Shown: piece after piece, positions 12,001-17,783 of the stretch
Layout of the letters: every line of letters starts with the position of its first letter
Position numbering within the stretch: the first letter of the stretch is position 1
Origin: Planctomycetia bacterium
Lineage (GTDB): Bacteria > Planctomycetota > Planctomycetia > Pirellulales > Thermoguttaceae
DNA length: 36,236 bases
Direction: 5' to 3'
Assembly: GCA_030539035.1 (NCBI GenBank)
Contig: JAUNSU010000031.1
Coordinates: forward strand, 1 to 36,236
Translations under genes and position numbers: made by a program
The notes under the pieces: generated by a model
What the model was told of the DNA's origin: nothing
The model's input: only the letters and a program-made list of their open reading frames with translations
Database searches by the model: none

Positions 12001-14560
12001 CGCCGGATACATATCCCCTCGAATTGATCAAAACGACGGCGTTGTCTTTAATTGCCGTATATTCCATTCCATTGACAGTGATTGTATCACCGGTCAATTC
12101 CAATGTAAAAGTCGATGAGCCGTCTGCCGCTGCTGATCCGGAAATATTTTTCGCCGCTGCTTTCACTGAATAGACCGGATCAGCTGCAAAGTCATTGGAT
12201 CGATAGACTTTTACCGTTGCACCGCCTTTTGTTCCGGTATTCAATGTGAGATCAGTAATGGCCGAACCCTGCTGAAGGGCGAGATAAAGACCCGACTGCA
12301 TGATCAGTGTATCAACCGTTGAAGTGTCTTTCAACTGGATATTTCCGGCGGCATTAACAGGATTAGCCGTACTCGTTGTGATCGTTCCGGCATGTCCTGT
12401 TCCTTCAATAGTCAGAATCGAAGCGGCATAAGAACTGTTTACGTTAACAGTTGTTACATTGCCGCCGGACAATATTCGAACAGGTGCTGTTACTTTATTC
12501 GGCATTGTCAATGTCGATACATTGGACGCAATGCAGAAATTGGCCGCAGATGCGGTTACGGAAGGAACATCAGCGGTTAATGTGACGTTGGGGGCAGAAC
12601 AGACGATTCCGGTTTTACTGACGATTCCGTCGCCGGCAGGCGCAAGGACGGAATTGGCAAGTCCAGCGCCGATCGTCATGGTGTAAACCGTGCTGTTACG
12701 GTAAAGCTGCAGTAAATTCGTCGAACCTGTCCGAGGAGAGCCTGTTGTAAAGAGTAAACCGTCATAATAGATTTTTGATGCGAAATCCGTTCCTTCAATC
12801 GTTTCAAGGTCAGGATAAATGTAGTAATAGGCCTTATTTGCAATGGAACTGATATAGCAGCTGGATTGCGCATCAAGATAAACCGTTCCGTTGCCCGTAA
12901 GATCGGCCGCACCGGAAAGAATATCCATTCTTGCCTTTGTGTAAGAATAGGTAAACATCGCATTTTCAGATTCATGCGGTGCGATCGTCGCGGTAAAAAG
13001 TATGCCTTTTGCGCCGGGAGTCAATGTAATGGGAGTGATGTTTTCCCCGTAAAAACGGTAGGCGGTTCCATGACTGTCTTCCGTGCCGTCCCGGAATGTC
13101 CAAGTGTTCGAATCGACGTCCGCTGTCCCTTCATCCTGTAAAACGGCATACCACGCATTATCTGTTCCGATTCTGGTGATTTCCCGGGATGTTAAAGTGG
13201 ATTCTTGCGGTGTTTTTGTGCCGACAGTCTTGGTTGTTTTATTAAAATAAACAACCCCTTGATGTGTATCAAGCAATGCCTGATTAATTCCGACATTATA
13301 GGTTGTATTATAACTTCCCTCGGTAAGAGGAAATGATTCCGGAAAGAGAACAGTACCGCCGCTCACTGTTACTGTAATAAGGGATACATCGCCTGTAATG
13401 GTCGTTGTTCCTGCATAAATCGTTAAAGTTCCTTTTACACTGGACGTATCGTTAAGGGTCAGTGAGCCGTAAGAAAATACTCCGGCAAAAGATGCATTAT
13501 TGAACGCAAGTACGGCGGAACCAGAGTAGGCCGAAAGTGTCGAGGATAAAATTGCACTGTGATTAAGGGTCAGTGAACCGTAGATTTTAACTGCTCCGGC
13601 AACAGAGGAATTATCATTCATAATAATGGCAGAACCGGCGTTCCCTGTCATTGCTCCCGTAATACTGGATGTTCCATTGAGAGTAACAGTCCCGCCTTTG
13701 TTGACCGTCAGCGAGGGAAGCAATACAGCGCCGTTAAGTGTGACAGATCCTCCGGTAACCGCGGAAAGAGTGCAGGTCCCGTCCGCAAGAATGGCAGATC
13801 CCCCTGTAACATTAAATGATTTAATGAATCCCAGGCTGTCCGCTGCCGTGTTGTTTCCTGTCCAGTTGAGAGTACCTCCGCTGATATTGATTACGGTGGC
13901 TTTATTGCCAAAATTGGAGAACCCTGCCGCTGTTCCTCCCGCTTTTACGGTAATGGTTGTTGCGGCGTTGTAGTATTTCCCCGTTTCTGATGAGGCAACG
14001 CATCTGAACTCAGCATGGCCTCCGTTATTGACGTTGACTGTAATCGCCGTCCCGGTAAATCCTGCGCAGCTCTGAGAAATAACCGCCCCTTCGTTAATGT
14101 TAATCGTTCCGGAAACCTTTTTGAAATAATAGGGAAGGGCCGCAGTAATATCTGTTGCGATCGCAGTTTCGTCAATAATGTACCCTGTTCCCGTTGCGGA
14201 ATAGGATCCGCTGACAAATATTTTGGTTACGGTACCGGTAGAGTTTTTGATAATGGATATGGCATTCTCTTCACCCACTGTGAGTGTGAGTGAGCCGGTA
14301 TCTTTTTCGGCGATCGCATAGGTAACCCCGAAAACAGTCTGCGACTGGCTCTTGTCGACGACATAAGTTTCTCCGATTGCGGGTACCTCAGAGTTTGCGA
14401 TCATTGAAGGGACAAAAGAATTTCCCTCTGAAAGCGGAGTAATTGATAAAAGCCGCCGATCCTCCAGGGATTCAAATCGAAGACGCCTTGGTTTTTCGAA
14501 TTTGCGGCGGGAAGGATTATCAAGTTTGCGGGAACCAAAAAAACCGAAAAACAGCGTCAT
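3032..14560 (-). CDS. Giant (3842-aa) surface protein: beta-helix/SLREA repeats, Ig-like region, RTX tail
   Basis: The N-terminus (MTLFFGFFGSRKLDNPSRRK, then FESLEDRRLLS at about 29-39) is the planctomycete export/anchor motif. Residues about 100-860 form low-complexity beta-helix-like repeats (GSLTLN, TITGDVS). Residues about 864-2591 contain three long repeats of about 560-585 aa. Each opens with a VT-LxD-xDPTDG-x-SLREAI block (CSLREA-type, with the cysteine absent) followed by a beta-helix full of GxxxNNxGT motifs; a fourth, shortened unit follows. Residues about 2800-3400 look like Ig/cadherin-like modules. Residues about 3620-3757 carry RTX calcium-binding nonapeptides (GKGNDVIHVKG, GEGNDIIYLED, GGTGRDIM), then an 85-aa C-terminal cap ending GDRIFD that resembles the ends of other planctomycete RTX proteins. 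A GAGGTG site precedes the ATG and the stop is TAG. There are no internal stops over 11.5 kb. It is probably a surface adhesin or structural protein; no enzyme motif is seen. Confidence 0.85.
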   Translation of the reverse strand: MTLFFGFFGSRKLDNPSRRKFEKPRRLRFESLEDRRLLSITPLSEGNSFVPSMIANSEVPAIGETYVVDKSQSQTVFGVTYAIAEKDTGSLTLTVGEENAISIIKNSTGTVTKIFVSGSYSATGTGYIIDETAIATDITAALPYYFKKVSGTININEGAVISQSCAGFTGTAITVNVNNGGHAEFRCVASSETGKYYNAATTITVKAGGTAAGFSNFGNKATVINISGGTLNWTGNNTAADSLGFIKSFNVTGGSAILADGTCTLSAVTGGSVTLNGAVLLPSLTVNKGGTVTLNGTSSITGAMTGNAGSAIIMNDNSSVAGAVKIYGSLTLNHSAILSSTLSAYSGSAVLAFNNASFAGVFSYGSLTLNDTSSVKGTLTIYAGTTTITGDVSLITVTVSGGTVLFPESFPLTEGSYNTTYNVGINQALLDTHQGVVYFNKTTKTVGTKTPQESTLTSREITRIGTDNAWYAVLQDEGTADVDSNTWTFRDGTEDSHGTAYRFYGENITPITLTPGAKGILFTATIAPHESENAMFTYSYTKARMDILSGAADLTGNGTVYLDAQSSCYISSIANKAYYYIYPDLETIEGTDFASKIYYDGLLFTTGSPRTGSTNLLQLYRNSTVYTMTIGAGLANSVLAPAGDGIVSKTGIVCSAPNVTLTADVPSVTASAANFCIASNVSTLTMPNKVTAPVRILSGGNVTTVNVNSSYAASILTIEGTGHAGTITTSTANPVNAAGNIQLKDTSTVDTLIMQSGLYLALQQGSAITDLTLNTGTKGGATVKVYRSNDFAADPVYSVKAAAKNISGSAAADGSSTFTLELTGDTITVNGMEYTAIKDNAVVLINSRGYVSGDVTLPDISANLTVTSLLDTIDAADGVVTLREALAFSCENISWLTVTSDMIEAGTHALDPVTLLVVAKENMTAGKTYYRTGHYNGTAESISDAVIRFDSSLDDGSDSPAIITNSELVISANGAMINGAVGTKNITIDRHLFRYNSSFFETEGNFERFINSTVYNAANSVFNEIWTDLRTDKTVYGRVLSITSKVPVVLHGLTLTGGAINPGRVVSYGAAVDNKGFLTLVNTSLTGNIALSGNGGAINNNGGTVSMIGGFLEGNYTAAYGSIYSSGVNDSGKELLFDGITVIHNYCPNSVFLDVYEKGINISVRNSLFEENSGNLIRMAANLTGISADINFSGSRFFNNYKSGNFQIVNSAANFTDCVFDNSGYAVTVNSSVYSSFQLPVTAESGTRNIFTNCVFREFNIVAGQYSSNAGYSVDVTLNHCTVFGCDTGSSAYGIDTYYNSRTPGYVYTLNLELNDTVILGNGIDLLVDLPAASGQVNITANRSIIGYYVNKGNVVSFINNNSVIGTENCAVVNSAVEMVSYDPAADGFYEVKTAYINERKFELRGTSSLDPNKQVSVVGYHGGSASDLSMVQIAAQWEAWNTQPAKNNFYTTVTTLDDIADPTDGVISLREAIAYASKYIIWTAGTKEEFAAGSFGYDFSTASIIAAEDMESGKSYYKPTEYDGSRLSVECATIRFDSSLDDGSDSPTIILDSELTINTGNVVINGAVGTKNITMDRHLFRYNSDFFETEGNFERFISNTVYNKPNSVFNEIWTDLRSDTTIYGRVLSISSNTSVVLKGLTLTGGAVNPARESTDNGAGIRNSGTLTLVDTSLIGNVALAWHGGTIYNNAGTVRMIGGVLEGNYTAYNGTIYTIHTDDYNKEFYFEDIAVRHNYASNSSFIEVYERDITVKIVDSVFEENNGNLIHIEYAPAELNGHFFISGSRFINNFKTGHFQLSNSLAQFTDCVFDNSGYDNRINSFSYSSIYLMSTLPDQCISTFNNCVFREFNIVSGKYSAGIDHNIQINLNNCTVFGCEAGLNQYGIGTFGNYNYTLNINLNDTLILGNAADILIDLSAENGSVSITANRSIIGYFTCSDNNVTLINNDSVIGTENYSVVNGFIEMISEDPASNGYYEAKTAYINDRRFDLRGTSAMDPDKQVSIVGYHGGSASDLSMAELAEQWEVWNIQPAKNNFYTTVTTLADISDPTDGLISLREAIAYASQYITWTAGTKEEFAAGSFGYDFSASSIVAAKDMIAGKSYYKPDGYDGSRSSIESAMIVFDQSLTGDTITIQSELVISDTVVINGMLASGQGVIIDRCLVEYHADKWDITKIYGTPDFDYNAVWVYKGAVDSDGKPTETGRVMRIPYVVPVALANMTIQGGYNGGPGTGISSAANLTLDHVDIKGNYCATGAAGVALNMTNGTLRMYGGSIEGNASTGRGSINVGTVSSNEESLYFDGVSVQNNSVGNGCFIESYINGGEIVIHNAYVHDNEGNLFHGDGGSVNTNYTITGSLFENNFGYGALWFTTGIINIQNTVFDNSDYTYSDIYKSYPQYLSAASVTVYGGQPITTDITFENCLFNNFYVGLGLYATSNHYDLNAAFNHCTLTGCTDAGMSDWETIYTSSSSEDINITLNDTLVLGNINDFGNYNTTGGVVLNANNSMIGMLVDYQNNLTVNTVSSIVEQHEPGSVTFVQTTDPAAAGYYEAATATINGRTINLLGTSDDGKTVSVLGYHYGTAADLTMKQITDKFYTTVSTLADTSDPADGEVSLREAIAYIAAHGSSPITITFDPDLADTADKPTIELLSNLVASSPYIMIDGTLKDGKVVTIAKDQSVTDEVRLVNQGTLTLSNINLPAGLKVMSAEGNTKISGDVTIGYLAGSDENTSGTISVEQGSQLILSDFDSAGNESVYLIHHDTLSGTEITGDSLFISGKEGAIESYKIGSGGTVSTDLLSVVNSGFISILPEETPGIQVADILFFGNERLPVGTNGAAFTVMKAGSSPITVTDSFEWIYKGTGNTEVKGIKVKDGITLTSGAYTVSVHYGNLVKSIEFSVMLPAFVTLDHSSGTTTPRSSALTDLILTAGTANNFLNNPAYTVSWVSSEGSLNVSDYFRVDVNSSDPKSFNLMYKGGLSGRETAYTVRVTAAANGRSANADFTLTIITPGINLTPDQGDITVVTKRAELAVMTLTNFDPAPTNWTFELEEAIDTTHFQIDANNKLIYTGLDDLQHGNYSLIITADNGIDSADFEYKLTIKDCTLEVVSLFSSITTNTHDLNVARLNPKNFPTGNIQYTLSCADIVNIGDYFEVTNGNDGNSFIRYKSGLPVGIFDITVNAKCTASNPDDGKVDVNSYYQLTVTNPGVKASVVLDPTNRQMKVNEAVDGLQLASVELRAFEDVPAITVQAWNTTAKGESDEAVKKDYSDCFSVSGGKLFLTQSPLTQKLISGEYAVTVTATTYSLGHSVIQQASSDFILTLFDEIVKTDYTEITIDFVQNEDFEGFEVKETKDPENIISEGQANVLIVEIQSANTTPIITITQEAMKNLDAIHIDTLIENNIIIEKAEDPEPDVPVADHFIIDSAADIYADSPTAVSITANESKNETQIAKTISSGTKSIIISSTPGRETQYDINTLSTNIQINSNDDSSDKISFAGGQSQAGIVLNLDNAEYGQSVFTGQSGILTLNNTPGEIILSQGNDIVTGSSKGSIITDTSDTRNTIILNGADPDAENIVNLNAGATIIVNGDGSNNIIIENSSNTTLNLSKATGSCDMTVKGNYTSITGGSGKNVLNLTGNYAIVNSVNCTNDMIVNISGSNAIIKTGKGNDVIHVKGNNSIISSGEGNDIIYLEDNASGNTISTGEGDDIVISTSTGGNTIYTDGGNDFIIGGDGIDRIFGGAGFSLLAGGKGADIIIGGTGRDIMLANTSSKLEKKSIEELLAVRDQIFDAKPWWNNLDDALAVLGTSSLSDGEKDVLTRQSENGIDVFFRNLADGDTLSNALSGDRIFD
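6786..8460 (-). repeat. Internal long repeat unit 3 of the giant gene
   Basis: Encodes about 558 aa starting at VTTLADISDPTDGLISLREA. The opening 60 residues are almost identical to unit 2; the rest keeps the layout (VVINGM, beta-helix turns, FENCLF, NHCT-GC, LNDTLVLGN) with lower identity. A shortened fourth opening (VSTLADTSDPADGEVSLREA) follows at about 6785 without the full beta-helix. Boundaries are approximate. Confidence 0.7.
8461..10213 (-). repeat. Internal long repeat unit 2 of the giant gene
   Basis: Encodes about 584 aa starting at VTTLDDIADPTDGVISLREA. It is closest to unit 1 over the middle (FFETEGNFERFI, NSVFNEIWTDLR) but closest to unit 3 over its first 60 residues (IxWTAGTKEEFAAGSFGYDF, GKSYYKP). 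It is therefore a mosaic of its neighbours. Boundaries are approximate. Confidence 0.75.
10214..11970 (-). repeat. Internal long repeat unit 1 of the giant gene
   Basis: Encodes about 585 aa starting at VTSLLDTIDAADGVVTLREA. It shares with unit 2 the blocks IRFDSSLDDGSDSP, GAVGTKNIT-DRHLFRYNS, FFETEGNFERFI and NSVFNEIWTDLR, and the order of beta-helix turns. Boundaries are approximate. Confidence 0.75.
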
Positions 14561-15072
14561 ACCGTCACCTCATTAACATCAGACATTAGAATAATGTGTT
14601 ATTTATCAATCCACCATTTTGTGAAAATGTGTCTCAAGTCCAGTTTAATTGGGGCAAATTAAAATGTCAAGCAATTTTTTGTCAAACTTGAAGAAAATTT
14701 TCAATTTTTCGTGAAATTTCCAAAAATATTGTCCTAAATTCGCAAATGGAACTTATTTTCGCTATTATTCCTCTATATGAAACTGGTTTTTGGACCTGTA
14801 GGGAATATAAATATCTGCAAAAATATAATATGTGTACACAATATAATTATTTGATTCGGTTATTTTACGGAAAGGGGAATAAAATCAGGAAATCTTTTCA
14901 TATTATATGGATAAAATGTTCAATAATGCCGATCTATTAAAAGTGAGAACGGATTCTTAAGGAAATGGATTTTTATTATTTTAAAACGGATTTTAATAGT
15001 AATATTCTGGATTCTGGTTCAATTGGACTTTTACATTGGATGTAAATATTTTTGTCCTGAAGGAAAATCGTT
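14561..15072. other. 512-bp AT-rich spacer between divergent surface genes
   Basis: This stretch separates the divergent starts of the giant surface gene and the autotransporter. It is strikingly AT-rich compared with the genes. It has no convincing coding region (a 64-codon frame at 14746-14940 lacks a ribosome-binding site). It must hold the promoters of both genes; a candidate for the minus-strand gene is given separately. On the plus strand an AAGGAA ribosome-binding site lies about 8 bases before the autotransporter ATG, but no strong plus-strand promoter stands out. Confidence 0.7.
14642..14670 (-). promoter_or_regulatory. Candidate sigma-70-type promoter of the giant surface gene
   Basis: On the minus strand TTGACA (14670-14665) is followed after exactly 17 bases by TAAACT (14647-14642, 4 of 6 match to TATAAT). 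It lies about 80 bases upstream of the start codon. A second TTGACA sits 15 bases further upstream (14685-14680). Prediction from sequence only. Confidence 0.35.
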
Positions 15073-17583
15073 ATGAACTCACAATCTATCGCCAAAGCGT
15101 TTTTTGCTCTTTGTGTCAAAACTTCTTATATTAAATTTTTTATCTTTCTTGCCATTATTGCGGGATTTTTTGTTTGCGAGGCCCATTCGGTTTGTGCACA
15201 AACGCGACTAAATCTGAATATTGAACAGTCGTCAGGGGATGTTTCACTGAAATCCGGTATGACCGACTATCGGCTTGAGCAACTCGAAACGATTCTGAAA
15301 AACGATTCATCAACCGGGAATTTTACCTTTACAGAATCAGGCAAGTCGTTTACCAATAACGGCACGATTGGCATCGGCGGTGATGCGCCGGATCCTGTCG
15401 GCAATTTGAATATGTCCGGAATCGGTTCATTCATCAATAACGGCGAGGCAACATTCAGCGGAACCCTGTCTCTTTCCGCGGCAGGATTGAATAATACCGG
15501 AATCCTTAACGGAAACGATATCGGCGGAATCAGTTCGCTTGGTGATATTATCAATAATACCGGAGGGACACTGACCGGTTCGATCAGTACTTCAACAAAA
15601 ATCAGCAATGACGGCGAAATCACCGGATTGTCTGCGGACAGCGAACTTGACGCAACAGGCGGATCCATTATAAACAGCAAGACCATTTCCGGATATGGCC
15701 TTGTTACATCATCGATCCTTACCAATAATGAAGGCGCCTTTCTTGAGACAAATACAATTCAGACTGCGTCCTTTACGAACAGGGGAATTGTCGATGCCGC
15801 AATTATCGAATCGGATACACTGGAAAACATTAACGGCGCCGATTCAATTGGAACAATTTCCAATGCAGCCAGTATGACAGTGAAAGATTCCCTGATTAAC
15901 AGCGGCAAGATCGAAAATGTTATTACGATCAATGCGGAAAACGGTTTGACCAATACCGGCATCATTTCCGGATCCGATCTGATCAATGTTACCGGTACTG
16001 TGATCCGGGAAGAGGATAAACTTTTGAATTCCGGGACGTTGCAGGATATCAAAAGGATCACCGGAAACCTTGCTCTTGAAAATGCCGGACAAATCAAAAT
16101 GACCGGAAACTTTTATGAAACGGAAATTACCGGGAAATTGACTTTGGTCAACGGGACTTTCGGTGTTCGCGTTGCGCCCCTTGGATCCGTAAACGAAAAT
16201 GACAAGTATCTCGCGGACGGCAATGTAACGATCTCCGGCGGAACGGTAAAAGTTTCCGATATCGCAGGCTCGACGGGAACCTATCATCTGGGCGATAAGT
16301 GGACGTTCCTCGAAAGCCCGGAAACTTTGAATGTGATCGAAGGTCTCTCCGTTGTTCAGGATCCGAATATGAATCTTTCTCCGATTTTGAAATTCAAAAC
16401 GTCTTACGACGATTCGAATTATTATCTTTATCTCGAACGCGCAAAAAATTACGAAGCAGGTGCCCAAACCTATAATCAGGAACAGCTTGGACGTTATCTG
16501 GATCAGACAGGGACACATTGCGTGCCGGGCAGCGATCTTGAAGACGTTCTGGCCAAACTCGACGCGTTAAGTCCCGGCGAAGGGATCTCTTCCAACGGAC
16601 GGCTCGCAATGGCACAGCTCGACGGCGCTGTTTACGGATCCATGCTGACCATGGGGATTCAAAATCATACGATCGTTAATAATCAAATCGCATCGGTTCT
16701 TCGGCCCGGCACATGCTGTTCAAACTGCACCGCTTCTCCGGAAACCAATTTCTGGGGCAACTGGTATGGAATCGACGGATATAATAAATCGGACGGAAAT
16801 ACCTTTCGCGGTGATTATCGTACCTGCGGTGTGATTGTCGGAGGAGACCGGAATCTGAACTCCGATTTTCGAATCGGCGGTTTCTTCGCCTACGGAAATA
16901 CGGAATATTACGTCAATACCCTTCTGGATCAGGCGAATGCCGACAGCTATAAAGCCGGTCTGTACTTCGTTCGATCCAAAGAATCCGGATACTTCCTCGG
17001 TAATATCAATTTCGGCTGGGATGATTATTCTGTCGATCGGAATATCCGTTTTCTTAATCGTGTCAACAACGGAGAGACATCCGGAAGAGAGTTCGCGATC
17101 CGACTGGAAAAAGGCTTCCATTATTCCGTAAGAAATTTTCTTTTCCAGCCGTTTGCCGCAATGCAGTACATTTATCTTGATACCGATGCTTTTCAGGAGA
17201 ATGGAATCGGAACAACCGCTCTGAATATCGGCGCGGCGGATTATAATTCGTGGCGAACCGAGCTCGGCGCACGAGTTGTTCTGAATTGCATGGAAACTTC
17301 CGAATACAAAGGGAACATCTATCTTCAGTCGTCCTGGCTGCACGAGTTCAGTGATACTTGCGGATCGGTGTCGGGCAGTTTTCGAAATGATCGGTCGGGC
17401 AATTACTCCGGTACATACAGCTATACAGTCAACGGAAACGACTTGGGAACGGACTGGTTCAATATCGGATTAGGGGCCAACTGCACAAGAAATCAGCTTA
17501 CACTTTTCGGTGAATGTGATTTTCTGGTTAATAATGCTCAAAACTTCCTTTACGGAAACATCGGCCTGGCCTATAAGTTCTAA
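15073..17583 (+). CDS. Autotransporter outer-membrane protein (type Va secretion)
   Basis: This 836-aa protein has a long Sec-type signal peptide: a charged start, a hydrophobic core FFIFLAIIAGFFVCEAHSV, and probable cleavage after VCAQ near residue 43. The passenger, about residues 44-485, is a beta-helix of short N-T-G-x-I/L repeats (LNNTGILNGNDIG, INNTGGTLTG, LTNTGIISGSD). A linker near residues 500-540 has the AMAQLDGAVYGSM motif typical of autotransporters. The beta-barrel runs from about residue 555 (NFWGNWYGIDGY) to the C-terminal aromatic residue (GLAYKF), as expected for recognition by the Bam machinery. An AAGGAA site lies about 8 bases before the ATG. It is divergent from the giant surface gene and convergent with the glycosidase-like gene at 17784. 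The passenger has no protease or lipase motif, so adhesion is the most likely role. Confidence 0.88.
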   Translation: MNSQSIAKAFFALCVKTSYIKFFIFLAIIAGFFVCEAHSVCAQTRLNLNIEQSSGDVSLKSGMTDYRLEQLETILKNDSSTGNFTFTESGKSFTNNGTIGIGGDAPDPVGNLNMSGIGSFINNGEATFSGTLSLSAAGLNNTGILNGNDIGGISSLGDIINNTGGTLTGSISTSTKISNDGEITGLSADSELDATGGSIINSKTISGYGLVTSSILTNNEGAFLETNTIQTASFTNRGIVDAAIIESDTLENINGADSIGTISNAASMTVKDSLINSGKIENVITINAENGLTNTGIISGSDLINVTGTVIREEDKLLNSGTLQDIKRITGNLALENAGQIKMTGNFYETEITGKLTLVNGTFGVRVAPLGSVNENDKYLADGNVTISGGTVKVSDIAGSTGTYHLGDKWTFLESPETLNVIEGLSVVQDPNMNLSPILKFKTSYDDSNYYLYLERAKNYEAGAQTYNQEQLGRYLDQTGTHCVPGSDLEDVLAKLDALSPGEGISSNGRLAMAQLDGAVYGSMLTMGIQNHTIVNNQIASVLRPGTCCSNCTASPETNFWGNWYGIDGYNKSDGNTFRGDYRTCGVIVGGDRNLNSDFRIGGFFAYGNTEYYVNTLLDQANADSYKAGLYFVRSKESGYFLGNINFGWDDYSVDRNIRFLNRVNNGETSGREFAIRLEKGFHYSVRNFLFQPFAAMQYIYLDTDAFQENGIGTTALNIGAADYNSWRTELGARVVLNCMETSEYKGNIYLQSSWLHEFSDTCGSVSGSFRNDRSGNYSGTYSYTVNGNDLGTDWFNIGLGANCTRNQLTLFGECDFLVNNAQNFLYGNIGLAYKF

Positions 17584-17613
17584 CCGGTATCCGGGGTCAT
17601 TATACATCGCGCA

Positions 17614-17714
17614 GCGCCGCAGAGAACGCAGTGCAAAAAAGAACCAAGAGCACTGGGAACGGTTCGAACCCGAGGCCGAGAGAGATTCCCGGTAACCGAC
17701 CGCAAGCCCGTAAT
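17614..17714 (+). repeat. Dispersed intergenic repeat A, copy 1
   Basis: About 100 bp that aligns with 24612-24704: shared blocks are CGCAGTGCAAAAA, GAACCA, the GAGAGxGATTCxCGGTAACCG stretch and CGCAAGCCCGTAAT. It is noncoding and ends in the hairpin described at 17700-17750. Confidence 0.6.
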
Positions 17715-17750
17715 TCCGTTCGCTTCGCTCACTTCATTACGGGTTTGCGG
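17700..17750. terminator. Strong hairpin between convergent genes, possible bidirectional terminator
   Basis: The arms CCGCAAGCCCGTAAT (17700-17714) and ATTACGGGTTTGCGG (17736-17750) pair over 15 bases with one G-T position; the loop is 21 bases. It lies between the 3' ends of the autotransporter (17583) and the glycosidase-like gene (17784). There is no T-tract, so it is not a classical intrinsic terminator; it is also part of the dispersed repeat family. Confidence 0.4.
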
Positions 17751-17783
17751 CGCCTGGGCCGGGTCCTCACTTCCCGCTCCTCA

